NCBI GenBank assembly: GCA_029706075.1
Contig: JAINUG010000014.1
Location: forward strand, 761,501 to 825,500
Direction: 5' to 3'
DNA from: Aldrovandia affinis
Lineage: Eukaryota; Chordata; Actinopteri; Notacanthiformes; Halosauridae
DNA length: 64,000 nucleotides
Under the pieces are notes generated by a model. The model was given only the letters and a program-made list of their open reading frames with translations. It was not told the DNA's origin and searched no databases. A program made the position numbers and the translations under genes. Shown here piece by piece: positions 38,441 through 50,106 of this stretch (positions are counted from its first letter, which is position 1; every line of letters starts with the position of its first letter).

Positions 38441-39629
38441 TGAACCGGGAATGTTATTGTTCATCCCCTGTTGTTCTGTTCAGTCTCATTCCCTGCAGTG
38501 CACCCTGTAATGTGTTTGATAAACAGTAGAGTCCAGCCCCCTGCCCTAATAAAACATTGCTTTTTGAATGGTAACGATTCCCCTATTGGTCATCAATGTA
38601 CAGTTTAATATTTCTCCCCACAATGCTGGTCATGATTGACTCTGGATCAGAGAATTATTACCAACAATAAAAATCTAACAATAAGCAATTAGCTGTGTGG
38701 AAAGAGTGAACGGTATACATGACCTGGTCATGTCTCAACAAGCACTGGCCCTGGAGTGCATGCTAGACCCTTACCCTGGACCTATAGAGACCGACTGAGG
38801 CGGCCATGTTCCGACTCAGATTCAACTGCCTTCCGTTATGACCAACAAGTTTGGAAAAAAAAATAAACCAAATACGAAACGTCACTTTCCCAATATTTTT
38901 GCGGATTCTTTTTTTTCAAGGATCTATTTGATCCTTGAAGGATTCTGCATGGATTGCGGAATCAACCGTAGCAGGTTCTACTTTTAATCAGAATGTTTTC
39001 ATTTCCAGGCAATTTTACATTGCGGTCAATGGAACCAATTTACTGTGATCTGTGATGCAAATATGCTGCCATGTAAATCATGTGACGAATAATATTAAAG
39101 AAATCCTATAATGTCAGTGGGGCAGTTCTTGGGTCCAGAGGTGGCTACCCAAATACCAATGGTCTCTAATGATAATTCCCATAAATGACCGTGAGTGCAT
39201 TTCTCACATGCGATACAGTGGGTAGCGGTATGGTTTCTGCATGTTTCCAGGCCATGTGTAACGAATCACACGCCTAATGAACACATTTATGGTTTCTTTG
39301 TCAGATTTTTTTTTTTTTACCCCTCTGAACACCAATATTAACTTAGCTGGTCGTTTGTAAGTGGAGAGAAAAAAATGAAGTTTGTATTCTCCTGTGTTTT
39401 TTAGACAGAGGTGTAAAAATGAAATGGGGTCTCCCGCCCTGGCATGGCCATAACTCAGGTAATATCCATCAGAGACGTATATTTAAATCAAGCTTGCTTT
39501 GCTTTGCTGTGCTTTGTGTTGGGAAATTTATTAGCCTACTACTTAAATGTATTATTCATCGGAGCATGTAAATAATGCATGCTGGGTTCCGTAGTAAATT
39601 AACCCTTTACCTTACTGGGGACTACAGGA

Positions 39630-39735
39630 GTCATTGTTTTGAATGGCAATTATGTCATTTAATTAATGCCGTAATTAATACCGTAATTAGCTTAAATACT
39701 CTGCAACCGGGTGCCACCACCAAGCTGTCTTAATT
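39630..39735. promoter_or_regulatory. Homeodomain-site cluster, candidate enhancer core
   Basis: TTTAATTAATGCCGTAATTA continues into an ATACCGTAATTAGC repeat at about 39655-39691. So three TAATTA sites occur, two in the same CCGTAATTA context about 13 bp apart. A further TTAATTAAAG lies near 39730. Such paired sites suit cooperative homeodomain binding. Function is inferred. Confidence 0.35.
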
Positions 39736-42348
39736 AAAGAGATTGAAGCTTTTTATGTCTTTTTTTTTTTTTTTGCTCGGCCTGTTTGCTTTGCTGGGTA
39801 CAGTACAACAACTCATGAAATCAAAAGATTTGGGGCCTGAAATAATTTGTCTCCAGTAAGGAGGGCTGTGGAATGTGACCTCAGCTTCCTCAATAACAAT
39901 TTTACAAAAATCAAGCACTGCCATAAGCAGATCACACAGTAGAAAACACACAAATGTATTCCTTCATTGCGTAATCTAGAAATTTGCACCAAATAAAATT
40001 TACAGGCCAGCAGCATATGGGTTATTATATAACTATATAATTACGTATGCATTATTGTATAATGAGTTTCATTTAAATTATTTCCAACAAATACAATTAG
40101 AGGGACTGACAGCACACAGTGAGGCTGAATATATTGAAGTACATTGCAGACTAAAAATAATATATATTATATATATATAAAATCAAGAGAAGTAAGTCCG
40201 ATATTACTACTTACAAAATAAGTGCAATTGAATCTGAGGCAGGTATAGTCTGTTATTTTATTACTTGGGGGCTGCAGTGAAGCAGGGAGACAGCTAATCC
40301 AGGAGTGGAGAGTTTTTATCCTTGCCCTACCTGACAGTGATAGAAAGTGTTTTCCCCAAACTAGAAAAATAGTTGAGAGAAGATGAAATAGCACAGTGGT
40401 CAGTGAATACAAGGGGATTTCCAGGGCTCCTTCCCCCCTGCTGCTGGGTTCATGTTTGTATTCATTGCTCGTGCGTCTCCGTGTACGCAATGCATGTGCT
40501 GCACAAACCTCAGACACACAACTGATATCGCTGCTTACTTAAAAAAACTAAAAACAATTTCAACAAAAACAAAAAACCTTTATAAACCTGTAAGAAACCT
40601 TAATAAACCTAATAAAATGTCACTTAAATTCATGTTTCCAATATAAACAAAGGTTTTGTGATGTTAATAAAAGCATAGTGAAATGGATTTTACATCTATA
40701 TCTTATAAAACTGGTAACAGACTTCTACTATACACTAAACAACATGCATAACCATTGGAAGTCTCGTTTTGAATGGGAAGCAAACCTGAATAACCTCATG
40801 CATGCTGGACCTCTTTCAAGCCCCAAGTAAATAAATAAAAAACCCACATAAATAAATACAATTTTAGTTGAAGGCCTTGCTTTTAATAACCGTCTAAAGG
40901 ATTCCCAACCGACGTAATATGGCACTCTTTTAAAAACAGCCAAGGCTGTAATGAAAACGCGGACTGATTAAATGCGATCTGACAACCTTCAGCAAGGACT
41001 CCGAGCAGCTACCTGTGAATCCGGAGGACCCTGCAGGAAGAAACGACCTTGGGAAGGAGCGCGGGCTGCGATGCCTCGTTAGAAGTCCAGACCTCGCCGC
41101 AGCCTTGGGGTTCAAAGGACGAAACCCCTCCCCACCCCCTCACCCTTTTTTAGAGGGAGGAAGCCATGGTACATTCGTAAATACAGCTACTGAACACAGG
41201 TATTAACCCCGTGCCAGGGGTGGTTGGTTATGGTCCAAGGCCCTCGTGGTGGTCGATTCAGCTCGTTGTGTGTGCTGTTCCAAAGGTCTCGGGCAAGAGA
41301 GAATGTCTCAAATGAACTAGAACAACAGAATCCCGTTCGGAGGCATTTTTTCTTCTTCCAGATCCTGCTCACGCACACCCCTCTGCCAGGCCACGTTAAA
41401 TCACCGCAATTCTGTCCGTACTTGAAATTCACACCAGGCACCGGGACTGTAGCCCTGTGTTAATTTCAGACTGGCATGGAGGTCTACCCCCTGGGCACCT
41501 CGCACATTGCGCCGGGCCGGACTCACAGGTCGGCAATTTGAATACATAAAGCAATATCATGCCTTGCATCGAACGGATTTCTTTTTTTTCCCTAGTTGAA
41601 CGGATTTCTTGTTTTCTGGACTGCATTGTTTATACATGCAGCGTAAACATCCCGGCCGCCATGAAGCTCGATGATTTGAAAGGCTGTTCATGCTTCATGT
41701 CCATTCTCTGTCCTCCTGGGCCATGAACTCATACATTTGGCTCTCTACGGCTATGCGCTAATGTGTTGCCCGTTTCGTGCTGCGTTTCGTTATTGTCAAA
41801 TTATTCCGAAAAGACTCGGGACGAAATTCACCTTTGGTCGGTGTGGCTGAATTAATAATGGGCACGAAGTAGCACTTAGTGAATTGCACAAAATGTTGCA
41901 CCCCTTACATACTGTACATATGACGATTCTGGTTCTCTGAAATACAAATGAGAAAATGCCTGATGGAGAAATATACACGTGAAAATATTTTTGTTAAAAA
42001 AAAAGGCAAACAGAATTGTATTGTGTAGTCACACTGCTATCTGCACCACTGACACAACACTTAGCTCTACACGAGTGGGTTAACACTGCTTTCTATTTGG
42101 TTCTCAGTGATTTTATCAATGTCGTTAGAACATTCATTGAACTAAGTGTGAAATCCATCAAGGACTGACAGCTCGCTGTAGACTAATGGCTGTTAGGCGA
42201 TAATAATTTTTAATATGATTTTTATTTCACTTAATTTCATCTCTTCTTGACAGAGGTCCCATGTCACCAGCAAGCTTTTCAGAGCTGGGAATTTGTTTAT
42301 GTAGGAGCCCATTACAGTTACTGCCTATTCACAACACAACTGTTGGGG

Positions 42349-42399
<51 letters not shown>
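42349..42399. repeat. (GA)n microsatellite
   Basis: About 50 bp of GA with one early interruption (GAGACAGAGA). Arg-Glu open frames across it are artefacts. Confidence 0.95.
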
Positions 42400-42401
<2 letters not shown>

Positions 42402-43483
42402 AACAAGACACAAATACTTCAAGCGGTTTCAGCTAGTTTACCAACCATTTTTTGGGGAAATAATAACAGCAAATTGTATGTCAGGAAACACATCATCAGA
42501 AAATATGAAACAAATTTTTGGACAACAAAAAAATAATTTTACTGTGAAAAAAACCTGACCATTTATCAAATTTCATTTGATGTAGTGCTCTATACAAAGG
42601 CATTTTCACAGAGTGCTTTGCAGAACAGATATGAATTGATTCACCCAAATTCATTTAGACTATCTCCTCTCCAGGATGCCTGATGGCTGAAACATGGCTC
42701 ACCTGTAGTAGCTGTTTGCAGGGTCAAGTCACCGTGTTTATATGTTCTGATATGTATTTTCTTCTTCTTCATTTTGAGCACAATCACTTTTGAATATCAG
42801 GGCTTCTCTGTTTGTCATGGCGGGAGGAGAGGATTTCCTGCGGCCTACATTTGGGCATCTATAACAAATAGAATTTGTCAAGGGAAAGACTGTGTGCTGT
42901 GTGGGGAGACCCTTGGTCCCAAGCTCGCCCCTCCAGACTATTTTTTCCTGTTGTGTTTTGGGGCCTGGGTCTGAGGTCTGCTCTGCTGGGTTCAGGCCTC
43001 AGGCCCAAATGTATTCTATTGCCGTGACCCCTGACCTTAGTGCATGCAGCTTTCATCTGATCCTGCCCCCCGGCCCCCTCCCTCCACTGGCTTGGGGCTC
43101 ACTGATACAGCTCAGGGATCGTTCGGCGATGGGGGGAATGCTGCCAGAAATCTTCTGCCTGCAAAAGGTCAGTGGTTCCTGGCAGGTGAAATCTGATGTT
43201 CCCATAACCCCCAATCCCCCCAATGTGTGACTCTGAGGAGCTGGGGCTGGCTCTGAGGCACTCCTGATTTGTTGTGGGGGGGAGAACCTATTTAGGCCAC
43301 CCTGCTGGCCTGAGAGGGGGCTTGGGGGCCTTCCTGAACCTTGTGCGATGCGCCACAGCCCCCACACCCACTGGTTGACCACCATCTCACATCTGCTACA
43401 TCACCGTTACAATCAATCCACAAGCATCACTTATCACTGTACCCCCCAATAAAAAAAGAAAATAAAAATCACTGGATGCATTT

Positions 43484-43640
43484 CATTTAGTCCTTTATTT
43501 ATTTGCTCAGCCGTCTCGCTGATCCAGGCTGAGTTACTGTACAAGGCTTATGCTTTTTATACGTGGTCCATTTATACAGCTGGATATTTACCGAAGCAAT
43601 TCAGGTTAAGTGCCTTTCTCAAGGGTATGATGGCAGTGCT
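43484..43640 (-). mobile_element. SINE remnant, minus orientation
   Basis: Read on the minus strand it contains GGTTAAGTGCC's complement order: a GAGAAAGGCACTTAACCTGA start, then AATATCCAGCTGTATAAAT, and a worn form of the GTAAGTCGCTCTGGATAAGA tail at about 43500-43530. It is the family of 12550, 24290 and 32993. The tRNA head is not visible. Confidence 0.6.
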
Positions 43641-44830
43641 CCGTACTGTACATACTCTCCGTATACAGCAACTGTGACATTTGATATTTTTTCCACACGG
43701 TAATTGTATTTATAATAACCGTGTGTCTGAATGAATGTTTGGACAGACTCTTGTTCTCTCACAGACTCATGTATCAATTTTTACACAAGTATTGTACAAC
43801 TCAGTCAAATTGCTCATATTTTCAAGTGATCAACATTGGTACTTTTAGAATTTCTGCTGGTAAGTTGCAATAAAATAATACAATTTTTTGGCACTAATAT
43901 TTCTATTTGACCATTTTTCACTCTGTCAGCTTCATTTTAATCCGTCGCACATTTGTCTGATTCAGAACTCGAAGTAAGTGCGTGTCTTTCACCACCAAGC
44001 AAGCACAAACCCCGTTTTACATTTGCCTTCGAAAGTCTCCCTGATTGTAGCACCTCGTATCTGCTCAAACAATCGCCCGAAACACAACGAGACAAATGAG
44101 ATGGAAATTAATTTCTCGCAACGGGATTATCAGCTCTCTCCCCTGCGACTCTTATCTCGCCTTTTCTGTTTACTTAATAAAAAAAAGAAGAGAGATCATT
44201 TTACTATTAATTGTAAATCCAGGACACTTCCTAGCCCCCCACCCACCCACCGCACCCCATCATAAAATGAAAAATTGTCCAACCCCCTCCCTCCCATTTC
44301 TTAACCACAGGTTTCAATAGCCTTGACCCCCAATATATTAATGGGTAGGTTAATGGCCCTCAGAATAACTTTAATTTATGCCAGGATGAATTCAGGAGAA
44401 GTAATGGATTTTGCTTTTCAAGATGTCTGCGCCAGGCATTTCCTTTGAGCCTATCGGGGAAATCAAATTATCGTATCATCTCTGCGAACGGGTCTTCCGT
44501 GTTCACGTTTCGCGTTTCTCTTTTCTTTTTTTCCCGCGCATGTGTGTAAGAGCGGCTTTGACATTCATGACATGGTCCCCTCTTTATTGTGAGCTGGTAG
44601 TGTGCGTTGCGACAAAAGGCGATGATCACTTTCTAAATATTTTGATGAAAGGACGGATTTCAATGGCTGCTCACGATCATAAAGTAATGGCTCAGGCAAT
44701 GAGATTGGAGTGGAGAGGGAAGAAAAGGGCCATCGGGCCCACCTGCCACAGGTATTGTAATCCTGTACGCCTACAAATAATGGAATTCTGCAAAAACCTA
44801 ATTAAGGCGCCTACATTTTATATGAACATA
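43641..44830. other. Unique sequence, no gene seen
   Basis: The longest frame, 164 codons at 44411-44905, runs into the Tc1 element at 44831 and matches no family, so I do not call it. The stretch 44060-44760 is repeat-free and might be regulatory. Confidence 0.4.
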
Positions 44831-45366
44831 CAGTACTGTGCAAAAGTCTTAGGCCATTTATCTGAGCAGTGTAAGTGTTTATTTGGTCAAAAAAACACAA
44901 TATAACATTGATGAAAAGTAACAAAAACTAATTGTGTTTTTAAAACAAGGCCTCCCTTAGAATGCATAACTGAAGCAATTCGCTTTGGTAGACTGTTGTT
45001 AAATAGTCCTGTGGTAAATTCTTCCAAGCTTCTTACAGGATTTGCCATAACTCTTCTTTTGCCTTTTGGCTGCTTTTTGTTCTTTTCCCTGTCCAAGTAA
45101 TCCCATACAGCTTCAATTATGTTGAGGTCGGGGCTCTGAGGTGGCCAATTTAATACTGTGTGTTCCGCAAGGAGTATATCATAAGATCTCAATAACTTTT
45201 TGGAAAATGCAATAAAATCATTTTTTAAATTGTATTAAATGTTTATTTGTATTTATTCTAATGTTATATAGTGTTTTTCCAAGCATATAAACACTGCCCA
45301 GATAAATTGCTTTAAACATAGCTTCAAACATTTTCTTGGATGGCCTAAGACTTTTGCACAGTACTG
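44831..45366 (-). mobile_element. Short Tc1/mariner element with perfect inverted repeats (type 4)
   Basis: TA duplications lie at 44829-44830 and 45367-45368. The 26-bp inverted repeats starting CAGTACTGTGCAAAAGTC are identical at both ends (44831-44856 and 45341-45366). The total length is 536 bp. The inside keeps only the 3' part of a transposase on the minus strand, so this is an internally deleted copy. Perfect ends suggest it was mobilised in trans. Confidence 0.92.
44900..45192 (-). pseudogene. Tc1-like transposase, C-terminal part only (type 4)
   Basis: The minus-strand frame reads LNWPPQSPDLNIIEAVWDYL with the third catalytic residue (Glu codon at 45112-45114), then a basic stretch (REKNKKQPKGKRR) and SLPKRIASVMHSKGG, the usual end of Tc1-like transposases. 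The DNA-binding domain and both aspartates are deleted, so no activity is possible. Confidence 0.85.
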
Positions 45367-45433
45367 TACATTTTTACATGTTTTTTTATTACAAATTTTT
45401 ATGTTATTATTAAACTACCTGACCCTAGAAACC

Positions 45434-45590
45434 AGGTGCCCCCAGGGTGGCGCAACTGGTAAAGGCACGTGTGGATTGCCCACTGTAGCCGGGGTTTGAT
45501 TCCTATTCAGGGCCGGTGATTGGCTGTCCGCCCCAGAGGGAGGCGGGAGGGAAGCTGTGTAGAAAAACAAAAAACCTTAATTGGTGAATG
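45434..45590 (+). mobile_element. tRNA-derived SINE, family of 12975-13378
   Basis: The A box region is GGTGGCGCAACTGGTAAAGG and the B-box-like part is GGGGTTTGATTCC. They are followed by GGTGATTGGCTGTCCGCCCC, the same body as in the minus-strand copy at 12975. The rest of the body is missing, and the sequence passes into an ATTGGTGAATG end. Confidence 0.75.
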
Positions 45591-45639
45591 ATATGTATTG
45601 TATAATATTTATAGAAGATTACACATTATTTTGAGCAAA

Positions 45640-45960
45640 CTTAGTCACAGTTACAGTTTCTGTGGCACAAACTTTGGCAACTACGATGACTAGACTGTAG
45701 CTTACTGTTCAATAGCTCTAGTGATGATCTCTAGCCATCTTCCGCGAAAAGACTGAAAACTCACCTCTAGAAAAATAAATAAATAACCTCTTTCCCCTTT
45801 GTATTACAGGTTTTGTGGCACAAACTTCAGCAACAATGATGACTAGAATGTAGATTACTGTTCAATAGCTCTAGCGATGATCTCTAGCCCTGTTAATGCA
45901 CTCTTGTAAGTCGCTTCGATAAAAGCATCTGCCAGGTAACAAAATTGTACATATCCACAT
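45640..45960 (+). repeat. Dispersed repeat with internal 153-bp duplication
   Basis: TGTGGCACAAACTT(T/C)(G/A)G followed by ACTGTTCAATAGCTCTAG(T/C)G and GATGATCTCTAGCC occurs at 45661-45736 and again at 45814-45889, offset 153 bp. The second copy continues into CTTGTAAGTCGCTTCGATAA, the fish SINE-type tail. The first lacks the tail. Confidence 0.75.
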
Positions 45961-46079
45961 CATTGTTGCTCTGCAGACTGATTCCTTGCGATGGAGTGCT
46001 TTATCCAACCAATCAGTAATGATCTTTTAGTCTTCTGAAGTGTTCTTCTGGAACTTTGTCTCCATCTTTCTTTCACACC

Positions 46080-46720
46080 CAATCTTTGGAATTAAAAAAT
46101 AAAAACAATACCTGCCAGCTCCAAGTGATGCTTCTTTATTACACTTTTGAAATCCGGTGACAATTTAATCCTTCGATCTTCTCTACTGTGGGCAAACACG
46201 CCTGCCCCTCAGTTAGTGAGAAGAATTCTTTCTTATCTGACTTTCAGACATGTCATCTTCAAGAAGTGGCACGCACACATGGATCAATCTAAACACAACT
46301 GACCTGGAGAGCTGTGGACGTACAGCATTCTCTCTCTCTCTCTGTCTGCTCGAATAGCCGTCCAAATTCTCCGGGTCTGGCAGGGTTCTCTCTCTTTCTC
46401 TGTCTCTCTCTCTCTCTATTTTGAGTCTTAGACATTTTCAAAACAGAACCTGTCAGCTCCACGGGGTAGTTGTTTCTATGTTACACTTTTGAAAGCCGTG
46501 GAATCTTGATTTAATCCACCAGTCCATATCTGCTCTGATGTGGGCAGGTGCACCCGCACTTAATTAACTACAAGACCTCTTCATCGTCTGACATGTCTTC
46601 TTCAAAATGCGGCATATCAGTGCATCAGCCGAAACTGGCCTGCAAACATGTGAGTGTACTCTCTCAGTATCTCTCTCTCTCTGTCATCTAAACGGCGTCT
46701 TCGGTGACTGTCCCATAAAC
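46080..46720. repeat. Diverged tandem duplication of about 340 bp, two units
   Basis: Unit 1 covers about 46080-46430 and unit 2 about 46430-46720. Matching landmarks in order are CCTG(C/T)CAGCTCC at 46111 and 46449, ACACTTTTGAAA(T/G)CCG at 46141 and 46483, a GTGGGCA island, and GACATGTC(A/T)TCTTCAA near 46247 and 46588. A CT tract follows near 46330 and 46670. Both units keep the same order over about 300 bp at moderate identity. On the minus strand both contain short acidic peptides (LLEDDMSES and FEEDMSDDEE), but stops and shifts interrupt any gene. The element type is unknown. Confidence 0.7.
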
Positions 46721-47813
46721 CCACTATCTCAGAGGTGTTATTCAAGGATAATGAACTTTGAGGCTAGCCCACACCCAGGAAGTGCAGCCCTCCTGTCTCA
46801 CAGGATGTGACGGTTTGTGACAAAGTGGCTACGCTGAGAGAGGACAACAATAATATGCAATAATCCAATCCAATTTAGTGCCTTACTCTGTTTTTTTTTC
46901 TCTTTTAGCAGGTAGCGCGGAAAACACGGCAGGGTGACAGTGTAATGAGAAATATGATAATTCTGTGGCACATTAATTTCATGTCCTGTGGGTTTTGCAA
47001 GATCACTTATTATTCGCAACAAATTAAATCACCGTTTTATCCAGTATCGCCTTGTGTATCAAAAGATTCCCCTATACTGCAAGCTAAAATGAATCACATT
47101 CACACCCTTTTACTATCATTAAGAATATAATAGGATATTGTTTTTGTACAGTTGTAACCATCATAGCGCACGACTTAATATGCACATATTTAGAAAGCAT
47201 ACTGTCTCGGAGCTCAGTTCGATCCGTTTCCGACTGACATTATCCGACACTTTGATGCGAGCCTCAACTCTTGAATTTCCACTAAGTTGATGAAGAAAGT
47301 CTTCCAGGTCTCGTAAATAACACAAAAATCCAGATTCAGTAGCGTGTGTTCTTCCACATGCCACGACAGTTTAAATAAGGGGGGCGGAGGGCGTCAAGCA
47401 GCAGTGTACCCCGCCTGACGGTACACACCCCAGGGTCACTCATCGCTGCTATAAGTGATCTTGAGGCCCCCTGTCAAATATCAGTGTAACGCTGGCAGTT
47501 ATTTGGGGTTTGTTTGTAATCTTTTCAGGCGCTTTGTCAGGGAGGCCCTACGATATTAGTGCGACTGCACAAAAAGCCCCCGAGTGGTGTCACGCACAAT
47601 TAATGTCCCCAGGTAGGAACTCCATTAGTCTTATGAGCTGGAGTCGCAGTGGGGAATGCTAATGGAGGAAGTGCCGGGGGCCATTAGGAGAGAGAGAGAG
47701 AGAGCGACAAAGCCCCCATTTTACCCTTATACTTGACCAGCGTGTTCCCCCCTCGCTCGCTTTCAACTCGCACCTACACCCCAGTCACACACAAACACGC
47801 TTACATGAGTGCA

Positions 47814-47815
<2 letters not shown>
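46721..47815. other. Unique sequence, no gene seen
   Basis: Positions 47500-47690 are repeat-free with CAATTAATG and CCATTAG sites and could be regulatory. A GA tract lies at 47691-47705. No gene. Confidence 0.45.
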
Positions 47816-47873
<58 letters not shown>

Positions 47874-47926
47874 AGGCAGAAGTCTGCCAAAATGGAATGA
47901 GGGCATCAAAGGTCCAGCACACACAA

Positions 47927-47957
<31 letters not shown>

Positions 47958-47990
47958 TACATACATACATACATGCACACACATATATGC
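47816..47990. repeat. Two (CA)n microsatellites
   Basis: Pure CA runs lie at 47818-47866 and 47934-47957, the second followed by CATA units. Confidence 0.95.
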
Positions 47991-48358
47991 ACACACAAAT
48001 GCAAGCACACCAAGGGATGTACATGGAATTGTTCACCAACATGAATGCACATTCACAAGCACATACATGTACATGTGCACACAACATATACAGCAATCTG
48101 CCTCTTTGTCTCTCCCATTCTCCTGTTACTGTTAATAGGAGCCCAAAGCATATTTCCCATGCACAAAAACAATGTTTTCCACAGATTTCAAAAGATGCAA
48201 AGTGATTGAAAATGTTAAATCTATATCCTTTAGTCTCAATCTGTTATTTGATGCTATGCAGTGGGAATTTTCAAGATGGAATATAAAAAGTAAAGTGGTA
48301 AAGATTGCCTTTCTTGGGCAATCAAGTTGAACTCCTGGAACACAGTGGAATACCAAAG
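47991..48358. other. Spacer, no gene seen
   Basis: No recognisable signal. Confidence 0.5.
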
Positions 48359-48442
48359 ATTGGAATATATAAATATATATATAGATAGATAGATATATAG
48401 ATGCATATATATATATATATATACAGTATACAATATATATAT
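48359..48442. repeat. AT/GATA simple repeat
   Basis: Mixed TATA and ATAG units. Confidence 0.9.
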
Positions 48443-49598
48443 ATGTCAGTGGTGTTTCGCCAACACTGTGCCTGGGCCTAGTGATGAGAGAGTGAGGCTT
48501 CAGTAATCCCACAATGGGTGGGGCTTTCATATGCTCCCTATGTGAACTGATTATTGTGTTTTGCTGTGGAGAGAAATGTTTTTGTATTGGTTCAAACAAG
48601 CCTGTGATTGACAGCTATTGTAGCTCCACCTACTATGCAGTTCATGACACCTCACTCTTCCATCACTACATGATACCCCACTCTCCCGTCACTACCTGGG
48701 CCTGAACTGATCCTGGGTCAGTGGCCTTTCCTCCAACCCCCCACACTGCGCCTGGGCCTCCAGCTGAACTGGCCCCAGGTCAGCGGCCTTCCCTCACACC
48801 GCGCCTGCTGTAGCGTGCATGCATTTGGGAAGCCCGTAGCTACCTTTAAAGCACAGCTCAAAGGAACTAGACTGCCCACGGAGGCGCATGTCAAATACAA
48901 ATCACACGGCCTGTGGAAAGATGAAATAAAACGGAGGACATGCTCAGAGATCTGAAACAAAATAAATGAATGTCCGCTGGGAAAGAGAGAGAGTGGCGTG
49001 TTGACAACGTTGTAGATAAAACCTCTGTGTAAATAGTCCATACCTGTATGTTGAAAACAAAAGACACAAACTTCCTCTTCTAGACAGCTGCTGTAACACA
49101 AAAAAAGCCTCCCCCTCTCTCTCTCTCTCCCTCTCTCTCTTTCTCTCCTTCTTTCTCTCTCTGTGCCTCCTTTTAAACCTGCTGTTTATCATATTATCAA
49201 TTACACATTATAAATAGGTGGCGGCATGCTTTGTTTTCCAGGATCACTCCATCAATCCCAGCAGTCATCACTCAGACTGCGGACCGCACATAACGGCGGG
49301 CCCCATTCTCGTGCGCATGCCTTCTCGCCCCCTTTCCTCCCGGAACGTGGCGCCGGCTTTAGTGTGCGTGGCAGTAATTGCGCTTGCGTTTGACAGTTCT
49401 TTGTCGGGGTAAAACCCACTGGCGCTGGCTCCACACCAGCCGCCGTGGTGAACAGCGCCTGGATTTCCCATGGGCCGCCCGACCGGCCCGGAGCTGGGGC
49501 CTGCCGTGCGTCTCAGCCGCGCCGCCACTTTAAGGCCCAGTTGTTTACCTTAAACCAAAGCCTGACCTCCATTGTCTGTCAAAGTTGGTGAATAAGGC
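48443..49598. other. Unique sequence with CpG-rich patch
   Basis: A CT tract lies at about 49111-49160. Positions 49260-49530 are clearly CpG-rich for this window, with sites such as GGCGCCGGC and CCGCGCCGCC, and might be an orphan CpG island. Open frames there are short and unrecognisable. Confidence 0.4.
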
Positions 49599-49812
49599 AT
49601 GGATTTAATCAACATGTGTCCTTAACGTTGACATACAAATAAATGCAAATAAATAAAAAAGTTTAAATAAAAGTCAAATAAGATAAATTATAGTTTTTTT
49701 TTTTTCTTCAAAAACTGTTTGGCGAGCACTTGCCAGACTGTATTTGTGAGTTATATCAGGTATTAAAAGTCCATAAAGTCTAAATTTGAGGACAATTGTT
49801 GATTGAATCCAG
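49599..49812. mobile_element. Miniature inverted-repeat element, copy B
   Basis: The left end is ATGGATTTAATCAACATGTG and the right end reversed is CTGGATTCAATCAACAATTG. The internal CCAGACTGTATTTGTGAG is shared with copy A at 15213-15391. The copy is 214 bp with no coding capacity. It lies 17 bp before copy C in the same arrangement. Confidence 0.65.
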
Positions 49813-49829
49813 TGCTTGCTGTCATTGGG

Positions 49830-49994
49830 CTGGATTCAATCAACATTTGCACTTACCTTTGGCTTACAAAAACAGTTTGCTGTGTTTGAACATTTGGCAA
49901 AATGAACTAACAGTTTTTGTGAAGAAATAAACACTTTAGCCAACTAGCATTTAATTGAGTTTCAAAGTTAAGGACAAATGGTGATTGAATCCAG
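49830..49994. mobile_element. Miniature inverted-repeat element, copy C
   Basis: The ends are CTGGATTCAATCAACATTTG and, reversed, CTGGATTCAATCACCATTTG, nearly perfect. At 165 bp it is the best-preserved end pair of the three copies. No target duplication is evident, so the superfamily stays open. Confidence 0.7.
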
Positions 49995-50106
49995 ACCGTA
50001 GTCTGTTTACGTATTCATTTGATTTTTGCCTGAGTACATATGTTTCACACAACCCATACAACCTGGAACAGTAGGACCAAAAAGCTACATTCATTACTAT
50101 TCCAAC

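Larger units (their letters stand above)
38441..43483. other. 5 kb of mostly unique sequence, no gene seen
   Basis: No gene is supported. A perfect 10-bp hairpin lies at 38915-38939 (TTCAAGGATC, loop TATTT, GATCCTTGAA). T or A homopolymers lie at 39307-39319 and 39759-39774, and an AT tract at 40160-40180. The homeodomain-site block at 39630-39735 is listed separately, and a GA tract at 42349-42399 is listed separately. Open frames near 42890-43385 overlap on both strands and match nothing. Confidence 0.4.

Noticed and set aside
44411..44905. Plus-strand frame of 164 codons.
   Set aside because: It has no domain I know and its last part lies inside the Tc1 element that starts at 44831, so it is not an ancient intact gene.
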